64,000 nt of DNA from Roridomyces roridus (taxonomy: Eukaryota; Basidiomycota; Agaricomycetes; Agaricales; Mycenaceae): positions 96,145-160,144 of the forward strand of contig JARKIF010000074.1 in the NCBI GenBank assembly GCA_029378245.1. Direction: 5' to 3'. This document shows, piece after piece, positions 1 through 11,844 of the stretch; positions within the stretch are counted from its first letter, which is position 1, and each line of letters opens with the position of its first letter. A program made the position numbers and the translations under genes. Under the pieces are notes generated by a model, which had not been told where the DNA came from, searched no databases, and saw only the letters and a program-made list of their open reading frames with translations.

Positions 1-1005
1 TCATCGCCATAGCAGGACACACCCTCACGAAAATGCACGGCATTTTCGCGTTGACGATCGCCGCATCACCGCTCAGCATTTACCTCATTTTCTACGTTAT
101 CCGTGAATCCTTCGGTGGGCAGACGAGGCTGAAAACTGTTTTCGGCGCTGGCCAGTACCTCAACAGAGCACTTGTGCTGCTCATGGTGCCACTTTGGATT
201 AGCGTGCTGGTCTTCACGACACTGCCCGCCGCCTCCTGGCATTTTCAACAAGCTGCCTGCAACAGGTTAGTTCCCAATTTGTCGAGATCCCGACTTATTT
301 CCCCACAGAGTAATCTCAGAAGGTCATATCATCAGATTCTTCTTCCTACCATTCGTCTCACTCGTCGAAATCCCCGAAATTGGTATGTAAAAACCCAAGC
401 AGTTGGATACATAGGAATCACAAGTCGTTATAGGCGCGTCGATCCTAGGCTCATTCGTTCTCGCCTGGGGTTTCGCGATTATCCGCCTTCGCAAGATTAT
501 CTGGGCAAAGAAAGGTAGAGTTTTCCCATTCGGGCGTTTATGGTGCGTATTCTTGCATTTGACTGCTCTCGGCACTGAGCGGCGTACGCAGGCGCAAGGT
601 GGTCGAACGATATCCACTCATTCAGTTCTACACCGGTGCGTAAATTGGCTACCTCTCTCCCTGATTTCTTATTCAGACTCTCCAGTGATCGTGTTGCCTT
701 TTTCCTTTTGGATGTTCAACACCGAATTCGGAATCCGAAGGCTCTCACCGCGAGAATCATTCGAGGCGACGTACGGCCAGCTACTGGCAATATTCGTCAC
801 CGTGCCGCCCTTTATTTCGCTCTGTTACCTCCTTCCGGGTCTGGGACGTTGGTTCGCAGATTTGATGTGGGTGAGGCTCCTCACTGGGCGTCGGAACAAG
901 CCATACTTGCAGAAACGCACGAGACAGGAATCCATGCTCTCGTTCCAAGAGGACTCTACGGCCCTCCTCGGCGAGAAGGGGAGTCGTGGTTCGTCGTTGG
1001 CGTAA
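1..1005 (+). CDS. Polytopic membrane protein, copy 1 (5' end outside window)
   Basis: This is the C-terminal part of a membrane protein whose two full-length sisters lie just downstream. Recognisable blocks are a long hydrophobic segment, a GQTRLK..FG.GQYLNRALVL block, a helix pair, an RLRKIIWAK loop and a final FWMFN..LSPRE..EATYGQLLAIF segment. Introns are inferred near 266-310, 386-434, 541-594 and 634-683 from comparison with copies 2 and 3. The tail after the last helix is short, charged and not conserved. The family was not recognised. Repeated hydrophobic stretches suggest about seven membrane passes in the complete protein. A receptor, transporter or structural role cannot be told apart from sequence alone. 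Confidence 0.75.
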
Positions 1006-1845
1006 CCGTGAGCTTTCGAATTCTTGGGGGTTCGAATTCTCTTTGCTGCTACATGCATAATTTATTGGCAATTACTGGGTAGAGGGTGCATATCATGAAC
1101 TTGCGACTGCCCGGTGCCGATGGACGGTTTGTTTTTTTATTCAAGTCGAACCACCATCGGCCAAGTTGAGGCCGCCGATCGGCCCGATCCGGGGTTCGTG
1201 CGTTTCAGGTTCACTACACAGCATTGAGGCGGGGATCCGAAAATTCTGTACATACTTCCGCAAACTGTGGGTGGCGCTCGGAGTAAGCGCTCACTGTACT
1301 CGTTCTATGTACTTGTCCTAAGAATCGAGCTTACTTACTGTCCGTTGATCGGCGAATTTACCCGATTTGGCATCCGGCGTTCTGGTATATGCGCATGTTG
1401 ACGTCGTGATGCCTCATGCTTTTCGACTCGAGCGCCGATGGGCGCCGACAGGCGCCGACGACGCTAGCGCTGGCCCATTGACAGGGCTCAGGCTCGAATG
1501 CATCATGGAATGAGTCGACTGAAACAGGATGAAGACATCAAGTAGGATGGCGGTGCCTTGCAATTGGGGTGTGGCGCTAACTGCTTAGCGAAAACGGTGT
1601 TGAAATGCGCTGATGCTTGAAACGAGAACGCGCCTCCCTTCTATTCCAGGCACACTGAAACTCAATAAATACCTAAACAGACAGCATCTGATGCTGATAT
1701 GTCAAGATTTTCACTGGCGACGACGCGGCTATCGACTGAAGAGCGCCCATGTCAAATATAAATCTAATAGCGACCACGGATCGGGACCACCCTCTCTCTC
1801 ACCCTCACCCTCACCCCGGCCGATAGTCACCGTTCGCATTGCAGA
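1006..1845. other. Intergenic region before membrane-protein copy 2
   Basis: No supported gene. At about 1431-1464 there are three close copies of a GGCGCCGA-type motif, a possible upstream element of the gene that starts at 1846. Confidence 0.4.
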
Positions 1846-3311
1846 ATGACGGACCTCTTCAGGTCTAATGCCACCGACTTCCAACTTCCTCTTCATCCCT
1901 CATGCTTCGGCGACTCTTCCAACACGAGCAGCATCTGCCAGGTGCCTTCAGCTGCCATGGTCACCTTCCTTAATATCACCAACGTGAGCAGCTACATCGA
2001 CGTGTACTGCAATAATCCACCTGCGGATTCTTGCGCATTTGGCTACTGTCCCAACCCGGACGTCGCGAGTCCCGCGGTGCGGTATTCAAGTGCGTGTCAT
2101 TCCGCCGCTTTCCGAGTGTCTCTTGCTCAAGTACCAAAGCCTACTTCACCTCCGTTGTTTCCGCTATCCTGACCCTCTACTCGCCGGATGAGGTCATATC
2201 GTCCTTCTACGCCCAGCTGCTTAACGTCTACTCGCTGGTTGCCGCCGCTATCATCGCCATAGCAGAGCACAACCTCACAAAACTACACAGCGTCGTCGTC
2301 CTCACGCTCGCCGCCTCGCCACTCAGTCTCTACCTCGTCTTCTACGTCTTCCGAGAGTTGTTGGGCAAACAGACGAGACTGCAGGCGGTGTTTGGGCCTG
2401 GGCAGTATGTGAATCGGGCGCTGGTGCTGCTTATGGTGCCGATGTGGATTAGCGTCCTGGTGTTCACGTCGCTGCCTACTATTACGTGGCAGTTTCAGCA
2501 AGCTGCGTGTGATTCGTACGTGGTCGTCTTACTCGGATTCCAGTAAACTGACCGTACATAGAGTGGTGGCAAATAACCATATCGATTCGCTGTTCTTCCT
2601 GCCGTTCATTGTCTTCTTTGTTGTCTTTCCTGAAATCGGCGCGATCATTATTGGATCTTTGGTCATCATGTGGGCCGTGGCGATCTTCCGCCTCCGGAAA
2701 GTAATCTGGGCCAAAAAGAACAAATGGTTTCCAATAGGCCGTCTATGGTGCGTGTTTTTCCATATTCCCTTGCTGTGATGCTCACGAGGTATCCAGGCGC
2801 AAGGTGGTCAACCAATACCCGTTCATTCAATTCTACTCTGTGATCGCCGTGCCGTCCGCCTTTTGGATGTTCAACGTCGAAACTGGGATTATTACTCTCT
2901 CCCCAAGGGAAGCGTTCCAGGCTACCTATGGACAGGTGTGTCTTCATGATCCTCCGCCGACACCCTGCATATATGCTGACAACACGTCTGCAGCTCCTAG
3001 CCATCTTCGTCACCATCCCGCCCTTCATCTCCCTCTGCATGCTCATCCCCGACCTGGGGCGGTGGTTCGCAGATTTGACGTGGGTGCGGCTCATCACCGG
3101 GCGTAACCTCAAGCCGTACTTGAGCAAGCGCCGTAAGGGGAGCGATCAGTCGGGACAGGGGTCACCTTCGATACTTCCGATGCAGGACGATTCCGAGGCG
3201 GCCATTGACAAGGTGGGGCTGTTGGCGGAGAAAAGGCGGGGTGATTTGGAGGGGTTGCCTGCGGGTGTTGAGAGGATAGAGTTGCCGAATTTATCTTATA
3301 GTCGTAGTTGA
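1846..3311 (+). CDS. Polytopic membrane protein, copy 2 (420 aa)
   Basis: Exons about 1846-2089, 2140-2515, 2562-2747, 2797-2935 and 2994-3311 sum to 421 codons including the stop. The N-terminal ~85 residues are not hydrophobic. They hold several N-glycosylation sequons and a Cys-rich stretch (HPSCFG, YCNNPPADSCAFGYC), as expected of an extracellular or lumenal domain. About seven hydrophobic segments follow, with a basic loop RLRKVIWAKK before the last ones and a polar cytosolic-type tail. Copies 1 and 3 are close relatives with slightly different intron sets. No known family was recognised. The start is the first ATG in frame with the conserved N-terminal block. Confidence 0.8.
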
Positions 3312-4117
3312 GGACTTTGCTTAGATCATATCTTATATAACTGTGTATTGTAAAAATTACTAAAAGCGGACAAGGGCGTTGCATTATTGTGTCATGTTTG
3401 TATCCCCTTTGATCTCGTTCCGTCATGATCCAGGTCCCTTCTTTCTGATGCACTTTCCACGGAGCGTCTGTGCTCGATATTTTTTGCAGTGCGCCCTTGG
3501 GCATGTCTAACAAAGGTCATCAACCAATGACCGCGTTTCCTGAAGCCTTCGTTGAGATGCTTGGCTACTGCATAGCGCCCATTAAAGGCCTCTCATGCAT
3601 ATGATACCAGCTGTACCGCGTCCTAAATTCGCCGTGTTTGGGTGAGAAGAGGAGGAAGGCCGCTCAACCGAAGGAGGAATCGCGATCGTTGCCGCATTCC
3701 AGACACAGATCATCGCGTTGGGATCCGCTAGCCCTCGATTCCCGCAAAATATTTAATCCGTGGCATCCTAAATATATTGCCGCCCACTTCAAGGTTCAAG
3801 TTGTACTTCCCATGTTTGATCAAAATTGCCAAATTAGGGGTCAAGCGTTCACTTGGATGTGCTTGTTTGTGCATGTCCTCCTTGTCTTTCACCACCGCCG
3901 CGAAGACAAGAATGACTTCTCCTGCTCCTGGTCCCACCCGGTGCAAGACAAGCGCGGGCCAGCCCGATTACCCTGGCGGTGTCGCAACTTGACTGCTGTT
4001 TCGAGTCGGCGTCTATACTGGACGTGCTATGCGACGCCATTGATACGCTACCCATCAGCGCCCTGGCCCGTCCTGAAATATAATGCCCATGTCTCTAACA
4101 CCTCTGCAAGGCGCAAA
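3312..4117. other. Intergenic region between copies 2 and 3
   Basis: No supported gene. An open frame enters copy 3 from upstream (from about 3638), but its translation before the ATG at 4118 looks like noncoding sequence. Confidence 0.4.
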
Positions 4118-5574
4118 ATGGCCCAAATCTTCCATGGCTCTCCAACGGACTTGCAGCTTCCTCCGCATCCCTCTTGTTTCGGGTCCGGAAACATGAGTAG
4201 TGTTTGCGAGGTCCCTACGGTTGCTATGATGACTTTCCTCAATATTACAAACTCGAGCGCCTACCTGGACGTGTATTGCAATAATCCCCCGGCGGATTCG
4301 TGTGCGTTTGGATACTGTCCAAACTCGGATGTCGCTAGTCCCGCTGTGCGGTACTCAAGTGCGTGGTGTTACTAAAATTTGTCTCGACGCGTCTCATTCC
4401 ATTAGCCTACTTTACTTCCATTGTATCGGCCATCCTCACCCTCTACTCACCCGAGGAAGCGATATCCTCGTTCTACGCCCAACTGCTTAACATCTACTCC
4501 CTCGTCGTCGCTGCCATCATCTCAATAGCGGGACACAACCTCACCAAGATGCATAGCGTCGTCGTCCTCACGCTCGCTGCCTCTCCGCTTAGTCTCTACC
4601 TCGTGTTTTACGTCTGCCGCGAGATGTTGGGCAGACAGACGAGACTTAAATCTGTCTTCGGATCGGGACAGTATTTGAATAGAGCCCTTGTGTTGCTCGC
4701 GGTACCACTTTGGTTTAGCGTCCTCGTGTTTACGACTCTCCCGACTGTTACGTGGGAATTTCAGCAAGCGGCCTGTGATTCGTGAGTGCTCCGTATCCCT
4801 ACCGAACTATTACTCAACTTACGACAACAGGGTCATCGCAGAAAACCACATTGCCTCCCTGTTTTTCATGCCATTTATCGTTTTCTTTGCCGTGTACCCC
4901 GAGATTGGTAGGTTCGCAGTTTTCCATTTGAACTCCCGGTAATTATTTCGCTGTAAAGGTGCGATCATTGTGGCATCGTTGTTGCTCATGTGGGTTGTTG
5001 CCATCTTCCGGCTGAGGAAGGTAATATGGGCGAAGAACAAGATACTACCGATTGGCCGGTTATGGTGCGTGCATAATTCCTCTGCTTTGAAACGGACCAT
5101 GAATGTATTTTGCAGGAGAAAGGTCGTCAATCAGTACCCGTTCATTCAATTCTACAGCGGTGGGTGACCCTTCTTTCCCTTTGATTTGCTGGCTGAGATT
5201 GTGCAGTGATTGCTGTGCCCTCGGCATTCTGGATGTTTAACGTCGAAGTGGGCATTCGCGATCTCTCGCCGCGAGAACAGTTCGAGGCTACCTACGGACA
5301 GCTCCTAGCCATCTTCGTCACCATTCCACCCTTCATCTCGTTCTGCATGCTCGGCCCAGATCTGGCTTTCTGGTTTGCGGATTTGGCCTGGGTGCGGCTA
5401 CTGACGGGGAGGCATCTCAAGCCATATTTGAGTAAACGGAAGAAGCCGAGCCAGCAGGAGTCGGTATTGCCGATGGAGAAGACGTTCAAGGGAGATGAGG
5501 ATCCGGAGGCGAGTAGGGAGGGATTAGCGGGGAGCGAGACCCCGCCGGTGGTGCTGGGGGCCATCTACACTTGA
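4118..5574 (+). CDS. Polytopic membrane protein, copy 3 (403 aa)
   Basis: Exons about 4118-4358, 4406-4781, 4831-4907, 4959-5064, 5116-5159 and 5207-5574 sum to 404 codons with the stop. Architecture matches copy 2: a Cys-rich N-terminal domain with sequons (NMSS, NITNSS), about seven hydrophobic segments, and a charged tail. It has introns after PEIG and after QFYS that copy 2 lacks, and lacks the copy 2 intron before LLAIF. This intron gain/loss shows that the duplication is not very recent. The ATG at 4118 gives the same N-terminal length as copy 2. Function unknown. Confidence 0.8.
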
Positions 5575-6021
5575 GGCTGCATACATATTAATATTCTGGT
5601 ATTTATCATAAGCAAAGACGGAATTTCAAGTATGAATGCGAGAGGGTGGTTCAACTTTGCTCCTCTAGACTAATTTTGACCTGGCATAGCCAGTATATAA
5701 GACGAGTTGAACGAGGCAAGCTCTTCACTCATCGAGATGACTTCTATGTCTAGTTATTCTCCCCCCACGAAAACCAAATCCAACCAAAAACATTTCACAA
5801 AGCCAAACATGATTTGCAACTTGTCCAACCAGATTTATTTTTTACAAGAATTATGGTTCGGATGCGTGAAAGGAGGGTGAGCATACCGGGTTCGGCCTTC
5901 GGGTGTGTGTTGAAGGGAACTTCGCAACCCAAGAAATAATTGTAACTTTGTGAAATGGTACTACTACATCTGAATTTCGGCCAAGGCAGCTGTGGTTTCA
6001 TAGTTATTGTTCGCGTCGACT
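5575..6021. other. Short intergenic region between convergent genes
   Basis: Separates the convergent 3' ends of membrane-protein copy 3 and the SDR on the minus strand. No gene or clear element seen. Confidence 0.4.
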
Positions 6022-6881
6022 CTACGCCTTCTTCCACTGCTCAGCTTTCAAGGTGAATCTAACAGAGGTTCAGTAATCGTCGCCTGCAAGACAACTCACG
6101 CGAAACGTACCTATAATCCCAGTCTGCCTGGTCTGGCCGAGTAGCCAAGTCAGTGTAGACCTTAGCGTGCTGCGGACCACTGCTCCAGAATGCCGAGAGA
6201 GGGTCGAGGACTCCTCCCGTCTCGGCGTTTACCAGAGAAGCAAAGTAGAATCTGGGTCCAAGTCAGTCAACCCTATAAAGTGTAGACAATTCGCACTTAC
6301 CGGAACTTCTCTTTGGCATACGCATGAGCCAGAAGCTCAGCCATCCTCCATTCGTCCGTCTTGTGCAAAACCCCACTGAAGAACGACGTCTTCCAGAAAG
6401 GTTCCCAGGGCGTTGGGTTGCCCGTGATGATGAAGGTCTTCAACGTGTCCTTGTTCGACTCGGCGCGGAATGCCGCTACCGCCTCTTGAGCGGCAGCGAA
6501 CACGGAGAGCGCGACAGCAGACATCTCTGTGAACTTGTCCAAAGGGGTGGATAGCGGGTCGTCGGGAATGGGCGGGGCGGAGAAGACACTTCCTGTATAG
6601 AGTTGAATCCACATGTTGGGGAGCGCAAAGTAACGCCTACCGTTGAAAATCACAACACTGGGCGGTCCAAGCTCCTTGTTGACAGAGGCAAACGCCTCCT
6701 TGATCGTCTCGGGGCGCGTAATGTCCAGAGCGACGGGGAAGTAGCCGTCTTTCTTGACGTCCTCGACGACGGGTTTGCGAGAACCAAGTGCAACTTGGTA
6801 ACCCTTGGCTTTGAGGGCTGCAGAGGTATGCTGGCCGATGTTGGGACCGGATCCGATGATGAATGCAATGAGGCGAGACAT
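6022..6881 (-). CDS. Atypical short-chain dehydrogenase/reductase, copy 1 (236 aa)
   Basis: Exons about 6641-6881, 6301-6592, 6111-6251 and 6022-6058 have exactly the same lengths (241, 292, 141, 37 nt) as the paralogue at 21590. The N-terminus FIIGSGPNIGQHTSAAL is a Rossmann nucleotide-binding loop of SDR type (GxGxxIG). The block after the first intron, where SDRs have NAG, reads NGSVFS here. At the usual YxxxK position the sequence is SGVLHK, so the Lys is present but the catalytic Tyr is not. It is therefore probably a non-canonical SDR or a binding protein rather than a classical reductase. The gene lies head-on to an inverted partner about 14.7 kb away, and its upstream region is also shared with that partner. 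Confidence 0.85.
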
Positions 6882-6959
6882 GGTGGTAAAGGCGAAGGGG
6901 AACTGGGATGGTGTTGACAAAAACGACGAGCTTCGAATTTGTTAAATACATTTCTCAAG

Positions 6960-7260
6960 CGGCCTCCCAGGCCTTACCTGATGAAGCATTGAGTAAGATA
7001 TCGCTTCTGAATGATGATTCATGTCTTTTGAACTTGGAGTCCAAAGGCGGGCTTCCGCAACTTGGGATCCGAAATGGATGATTCAGCCGCCACCGCTGAC
7101 TGAGATTGCAGCTGGACCGGCCAGTATGGCCCAGCGCAAGGATCGGGTATCGATTTTGCATGTTCACAAAGGTCGGTCACTGTCCCACGGCGGCGGGCTG
7201 GACCGCGATTTCCCACCAAAGATTGCCCTTGGATTGCCCAGATATCTTGTGGCGTAGACA
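6960..7260. repeat. Inverted-duplication arm A, proximal part
   Basis: On the minus strand this upstream region of SDR copy 1 aligns with plus-strand 21301-21560. Shared words include TGGTGGGAAATC.CGGTCCAGCCCGC, CTGAATCATCCATT and GTTGCGGAAGCCCGCCTTTGGACT. It probably contains the SDR promoter. Confidence 0.75.
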
Positions 7261-8783
7261 GAGAATGACATTTGTACAGGCTCATGGTTTATGTCTGTTG
7301 TCAGCGGGGAATATATCAAAATTTATCAAGAGGGAGGAGAGGGAGGAGAGGGGAAAAAGAGGGGAGACTGTCCATACCATTTGTGAATTTCGCAGCATGT
7401 TTCCAGCGCTAATTTTTGCTTCAGCGCTCCTCCAAAAATCGAAATGCAAAAGATATCAAGAAATCTGTCTTGGCGGCTGATCCGAAAATACCAAGTTTAA
7501 CTCGATGGGGTCGACTGCCGTTCTGAGTTAAGCCCCAGCAAATGAGAACCAAGATTCGTAATTCCGATTCGCCACGAACAGCTCCGTTGTGTTGCGCGTG
7601 ACGAAATGTGACACGTGCTCTCCCTCAATCCCACCCACTTCGCCAAGCTCGACAAGCTCACCGCGGTATCACGCTGCCACACATGCAGCCGGTCTCGCTG
7701 GGTGGTCTCAGATGGAATTATGATGCTCTGGTGAAGCATCCGCATCGGTGCGTGCCATTAGACTCCGATCCTTTGTGGTCGAAAAAATGACATCTTTCAA
7801 TGTAGCTGACGCTGAACTCCGCTTGAATCCTCCTGTGTCGATTGCACCAGTTTTAACCTCGATTCTCAAACGTTTCGGCGCCCCGCCCCGTGTCCAATGA
7901 TGCTATTCTGACCTCCCAGACACGACGCGCACGTATCTGGCACTCGACCTCGGGCACGCGGCACACCAGCCTCGCTCCTCCACCCAGTTCCGCACGCATT
8001 TCTCTGGTATTGGTGCACAAACACCTCCACACACCGCTTTATTGGCGACTCTCTCTTCCAACGCCGCTCAGTACAAGCACTCGGTCACCACACCATTACG
8101 TGTACCTCTTCCCCTTCCCCACCGATATTCCCGCGAAACATTCCAGAACGGGCTATTCTCTTCGTATCCGACGGCCTCCAAGGATCTGGGTCCCATGGTC
8201 CGTCTGGCTGCCGAGCTCTTTCAGCCGTGCGCTACGGGCGTATTTCCATCGACTCGACTTGATCAGAGCCAGAGATTGTGCAGTCATAGGCCTCCCACAT
8301 CCAACTCTCCCAAATACCATGCCCTCCATCTCCGATTCTCCCTCCTCCGCTGACGACGGGGCACGCTCTACAGTACTGTGTGTGCTCGGGTGGATTGGTG
8401 TTCGGGCCCTGGGCCTGCCCACGAATCAGGGAGCGGGATGAGCAAATTTTCTCATCCCGTCTCGTTTGCGCGGTGCAGGGCTCGCGGCGTCTCGCGCTCG
8501 TCTGCACTCTACTTTGCAGGTTGGTACGGTTCGCCGTGGGTGCATCGGTGCCTTACGTGCCTCGTTCAATAGTGATTTTGTATTCGATGATTCAATTAAA
8601 AAAAATGTTCTCTTTCTTCCAGCAGGCATTTAAAAGCTCGATGGGATGGCACACAATAGAGCAGTCATTGCAGAAGGCGGCTTATCACGGCGGAAGTGAT
8701 ACTCATCAGGGCTTAACGCGAAATCAGTCCCAATTGGGTTAAGCCAACAACAGGCTTGGCTGATGAGCCTTTGTACAATGTTC
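7261..8783. mobile_element. About 1.5 kb extra segment in arm A, possible non-autonomous element
   Basis: The two conserved pieces of the duplicated upstream region (6960-7260 and 8784-9045) are adjacent in the other arm (21040-21560) but are separated here by about 1.5 kb. The ends look like an imperfect inverted repeat. The left end reads GAGAATGACATTTGTACAGG followed by CTCAT. The reverse complement of the right end reads GAGAACATTGTACAAAGG followed by CTCAT. No transposase was seen. Open frames inside (the longest 7890-8441, rich in Ser, Pro and Arg) do not look like a real protein. Loss of the segment from the other arm is an alternative. Confidence 0.4.
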
Positions 8784-9045
8784 TCTCACCATTCAATAAC
8801 GTCAATGTCGACTTTAGCGAGGCCCAGAGGATCGCATGCGCATTTCATTGGAAAGCGATATCCATCCAACGGTCATTGACACCAAACGATAAGGACCATC
8901 TGTTGCGTAGGTGAGACAGGGAGACTAGGATTAGATCCTGGCCGAATTTCAAAATGTGGAATGTTAGTGGTGGTCGAGGTCTGAGTGCGGGGATCACTGT
9001 TTGCCGAAGTGACCGCATCACACATCGCAAACCTAATGCGACTGG
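8784..9045. repeat. Inverted-duplication arm A, distal part
   Basis: The plus strand here matches the reverse complement of 21040-21285. Shared words include AGGCCCAGAGGATCGCAT, ATATCCATCCAACGGTCA and CACTGTTTGCCGA. Confidence 0.8.
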
Positions 9046-9131
9046 CGTTGCCTGGTTGAGCTCTTTCAAAAGGGAGATTCTCTGATACATAAATTACACC
9101 ATGCAAAGAAGCGAAGAATACAAATCACGAT

Positions 9132-11844
9132 TCAAACAAGCATCCCGATAGCCTTCTCCTCCCTCTCCTCCACCATCTCCAAACCCAAAATCGTCTCAAC
9201 AAAAGCACGCGCCTTCTCATATATCGCCTCCCAGGACTCCTTCTCAACGATAGGCCCGATCTTGGCGCGCAAATACGCCATGGCAATCACAGTTGGGAAA
9301 ACCTCATCTGGCGACGCAACAAGGTCCAGACGCAGACGAGCTTCATCGGCGCCGACACCGAGCCAAACGAACCTGAGGACATCATCCGAAAAATGGCCGT
9401 CGAAATATTGAAGCCTGGCTAGGGCCTCGAGAATCGAGTCCGAGTCGCCACTAACGTCGGCCGCAGGTTGACCAGCCATGTTCGCCGAGGAGACCGTGGC
9501 GCTCCTTTCCGGACGTGAGGCCACTCTGCACCGCCGTGTACCCAAATCTGGTAGACGTCCCTCGTTGCTACGCGAGCCTAGTATCAGCGGGCGTGCACGC
9601 AAAGGAGTCCTCTCATACAGCCCACACTTGTTGCACACGATCTTCCCCGGATTCAGAGTCGACCGACGCCAAGAAGGAGGAGATGTGGTGTGGCAGTTGA
9701 AACATTGACGGCGGAGAAGCTGCGTGTCTTTGGAAGCAGCGTCATCCAAGTGTTGTATTGGCAAAGACGCCGATGGAAGATTTCCTTTCGGCGTTTCAAA
9801 GTGATTCGACGGCGAGTCATCGACGACCACAAAAGACGTCTGTGAGGAAGAGATGGAGTACATGGTCCCCAAACGAGCGATAGATGCATGCACCGTCCGT
9901 GCGAGGAGGTCGCAATCGTCAGGCACGGATCTGGCTAAAGCATGTTGACCATCCTCGAGGTCCTGGATGATCTTCCGCGCAGCGAGAGCATGGAGTACTG
10001 GTGCAGAATCCGGCGCATTGGGCAGATTGGACAGGGTGACGGGAACGACTAGGCGGATCTCTGTGCCCTCTGCAGTTGCTCCGACGAGGGTTACGGCCTT
10101 GGGTACCAGATTATCTAATATGTCATCAGGATCGCGAAGAGAGGAAGTATATCACCGCATACCTTGGGTAATGCAGTATAAATTGAGACGATTCGCCGGG
10201 TTGATGGTTTGTAGCCTGAAGGGAGATTGCTGGATTCGTGAAAGAGGGGGCAGTGCGACCGGCGGAGGAGGAGGAGGAACAGGTTCCAAGTCGAGTTGTA
10301 AGGGATCAAACGTCTCGTCGAACATGCTGAGAACTGTCTTCTCCTTATCAATGTGCTTGTCCTCCTCACCAGAAACGACCACAAACTCGTCATCGTCTTC
10401 TCGCTCTTGGACCACATCCACACCCCAATCGACAGTTATATTCGCCAACAGCGGCGTCCGCGCAGCTCTCAGCATTCTCGCAATCTTGCCCGTGAAGCTC
10501 GTCTCTTCCTCTGTGACCAACACGCATGTCCCATTCCCCACGCGCGCAATACCCTCACACATATCCGTCGCAGCCGCACTGCCAATGCCAGGCACCGAAA
10601 CGCGCAAATACGCGTCCGTGGAACAGCTAGCAACGCCAGTCTTCACCTCCTCCAAAACGCTCCCGACATCCCACGCAGCGCCGTCCGTCAGCAAAAAGAC
10701 ACTCGTCGGCCTATCAGTTCTCCTGCTACCGAAACACTGCGCTAGGGCCGCCCGAATCTGCGTCCCGCCGTAATTCGCCTGCATCCCATCCACATGTGCC
10801 GTGGCCTCGTCAAGGGTTTCTTGATTGTACGTCCTACTCCCCTCCCACAGCATCGTGCAACTGGAACCAAAGGACGCAATCTGGAAGAGGGTGCCTTGAG
10901 CGGGAAGCGAGCGAAGCATCACTACGAGAGCTTTGTGTAGCGCAGCTATGCGCTGCCCGCGCATGGACCCGCTCCGGTCGACGAGGAAGATAAATTCCTG
11001 CCGCGGGATTGCGGGCAGCTTGAAACGCGGAACGACGCTGAGTGCGAGGGCGACGGTACGGTGGAGGGGATGGATCTCCGCGACGCAGCGCGGGGCGTCG
11101 AGGCCTGCGGATCGCATGGTCAAGACAAAGTCACGGTCTAGATCTGATGCAGAGGACAGCATGACGCGGGCGTAGTGCGAAAACGGCAGCTCAGCTGCGT
11201 CGGGGAGGAAAGGACCTGGTCCCATTTGCAAAGAGATGCTGTGGGATGGGCTGCCTATGTGAACAATTGGGGACACGGCCTCTAGATCGACCAGGATATC
11301 TAGAAAGGCGGAGGAGGCGGGGATTGAATACGGAATCGGAGAACAGCCAAAGCGTTGGCAGATACTCATGGGGAGCTGAAAGCGTACAGAATCGTTTTCC
11401 TCGTCTTCAGTAAGAACAGTGGCATAGACGAGTTCGATCTGGACTGTTTCTCTTGGGTGGATGTTCCCCACGGCAATTGAAAACACTGACACAAAGTCAA
11501 CAAGAGTACTTAAAGGAATGGAATCGAGTCTCACCATCGGGGGTCTGCTGTTCCACGAGCGCCGCACCATGTCCTTGAACCAAAGCCGCCTCGTATGTTT
11601 CTCTAGCCTCTTTTCTCTCCTGCACGACACCATCGACGCGCGTCCCATCCCCGCGTATCATCGCAAACTTGCACACTACAGCGCGTGCGGGGACTGGAAA
11701 CGTATATGTCGCTTCAAGAGGCCAATTATGCTCGTTCTCATACGTATGTACGAGCGTGACCTGCGCTGCGAGCTCTTTGATGGTCGCGGAGGCTTGGACA
11801 CGGAGGAGCGGTAGAAAACCACGGTGATGCAGAGAGAGAGCCAT
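9132..11844 (-). CDS. VIT-vWA protein with embedded GATA-type zinc finger (copy A, 871 aa)
   Basis: Exons about 11535-11844, 10163-11485 and 9132-10114 give 872 codons with the stop. An in-frame ATG at 11883 would add 13 residues. The N-terminal ~150 residues form a VIT domain (KELAAQVTLVHTYEN, TFPVPARAVVCKF, VGNIHPRETVQIELVY). The vWA domain follows with a complete MIDAS: DRSGSM, a Thr in YGGTQ, and LLTDG. After an acidic/Pro-rich linker comes the conserved HALAARKIIQDLEDG region. The part that differs from copies B and C contains C-x2-C-x19-C-x2-C with TTSPPSWRR and CNKCGLYERT, a GATA-type finger. A helical C-terminal region closes the protein. VIT-vWA modules are known from inter-alpha-trypsin inhibitor heavy chains and PARP4. 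A DNA-binding role here is inferred only from the finger. Confidence 0.88.
9597..9704 (-). other. GATA-type zinc finger inside VIT-vWA copy A
   Basis: The four Cys lie at codons 9702-9704 (first) to 9624-9626 (last), with spacing 2-19-2. Residues TT..PP.WRR between the pairs and CGLYERT after the last pair match the fungal GATA signature, including the basidiomycete-type PGKIVCNKCGLYERT tail. The domain is in frame inside one continuous exon, so no splice choice is needed to include it. Confidence 0.85.

Noticed and set aside
7890..8441. 183-codon plus-strand frame
   Set aside because: Composition is Ser/Pro/Arg-rich without domain or paralogue, and it lies inside a segment absent from the other duplication arm.
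9967..10773. 268-codon frame opposite VIT-vWA copy A
   Set aside because: It is the antisense shadow of a well-supported conserved exon.
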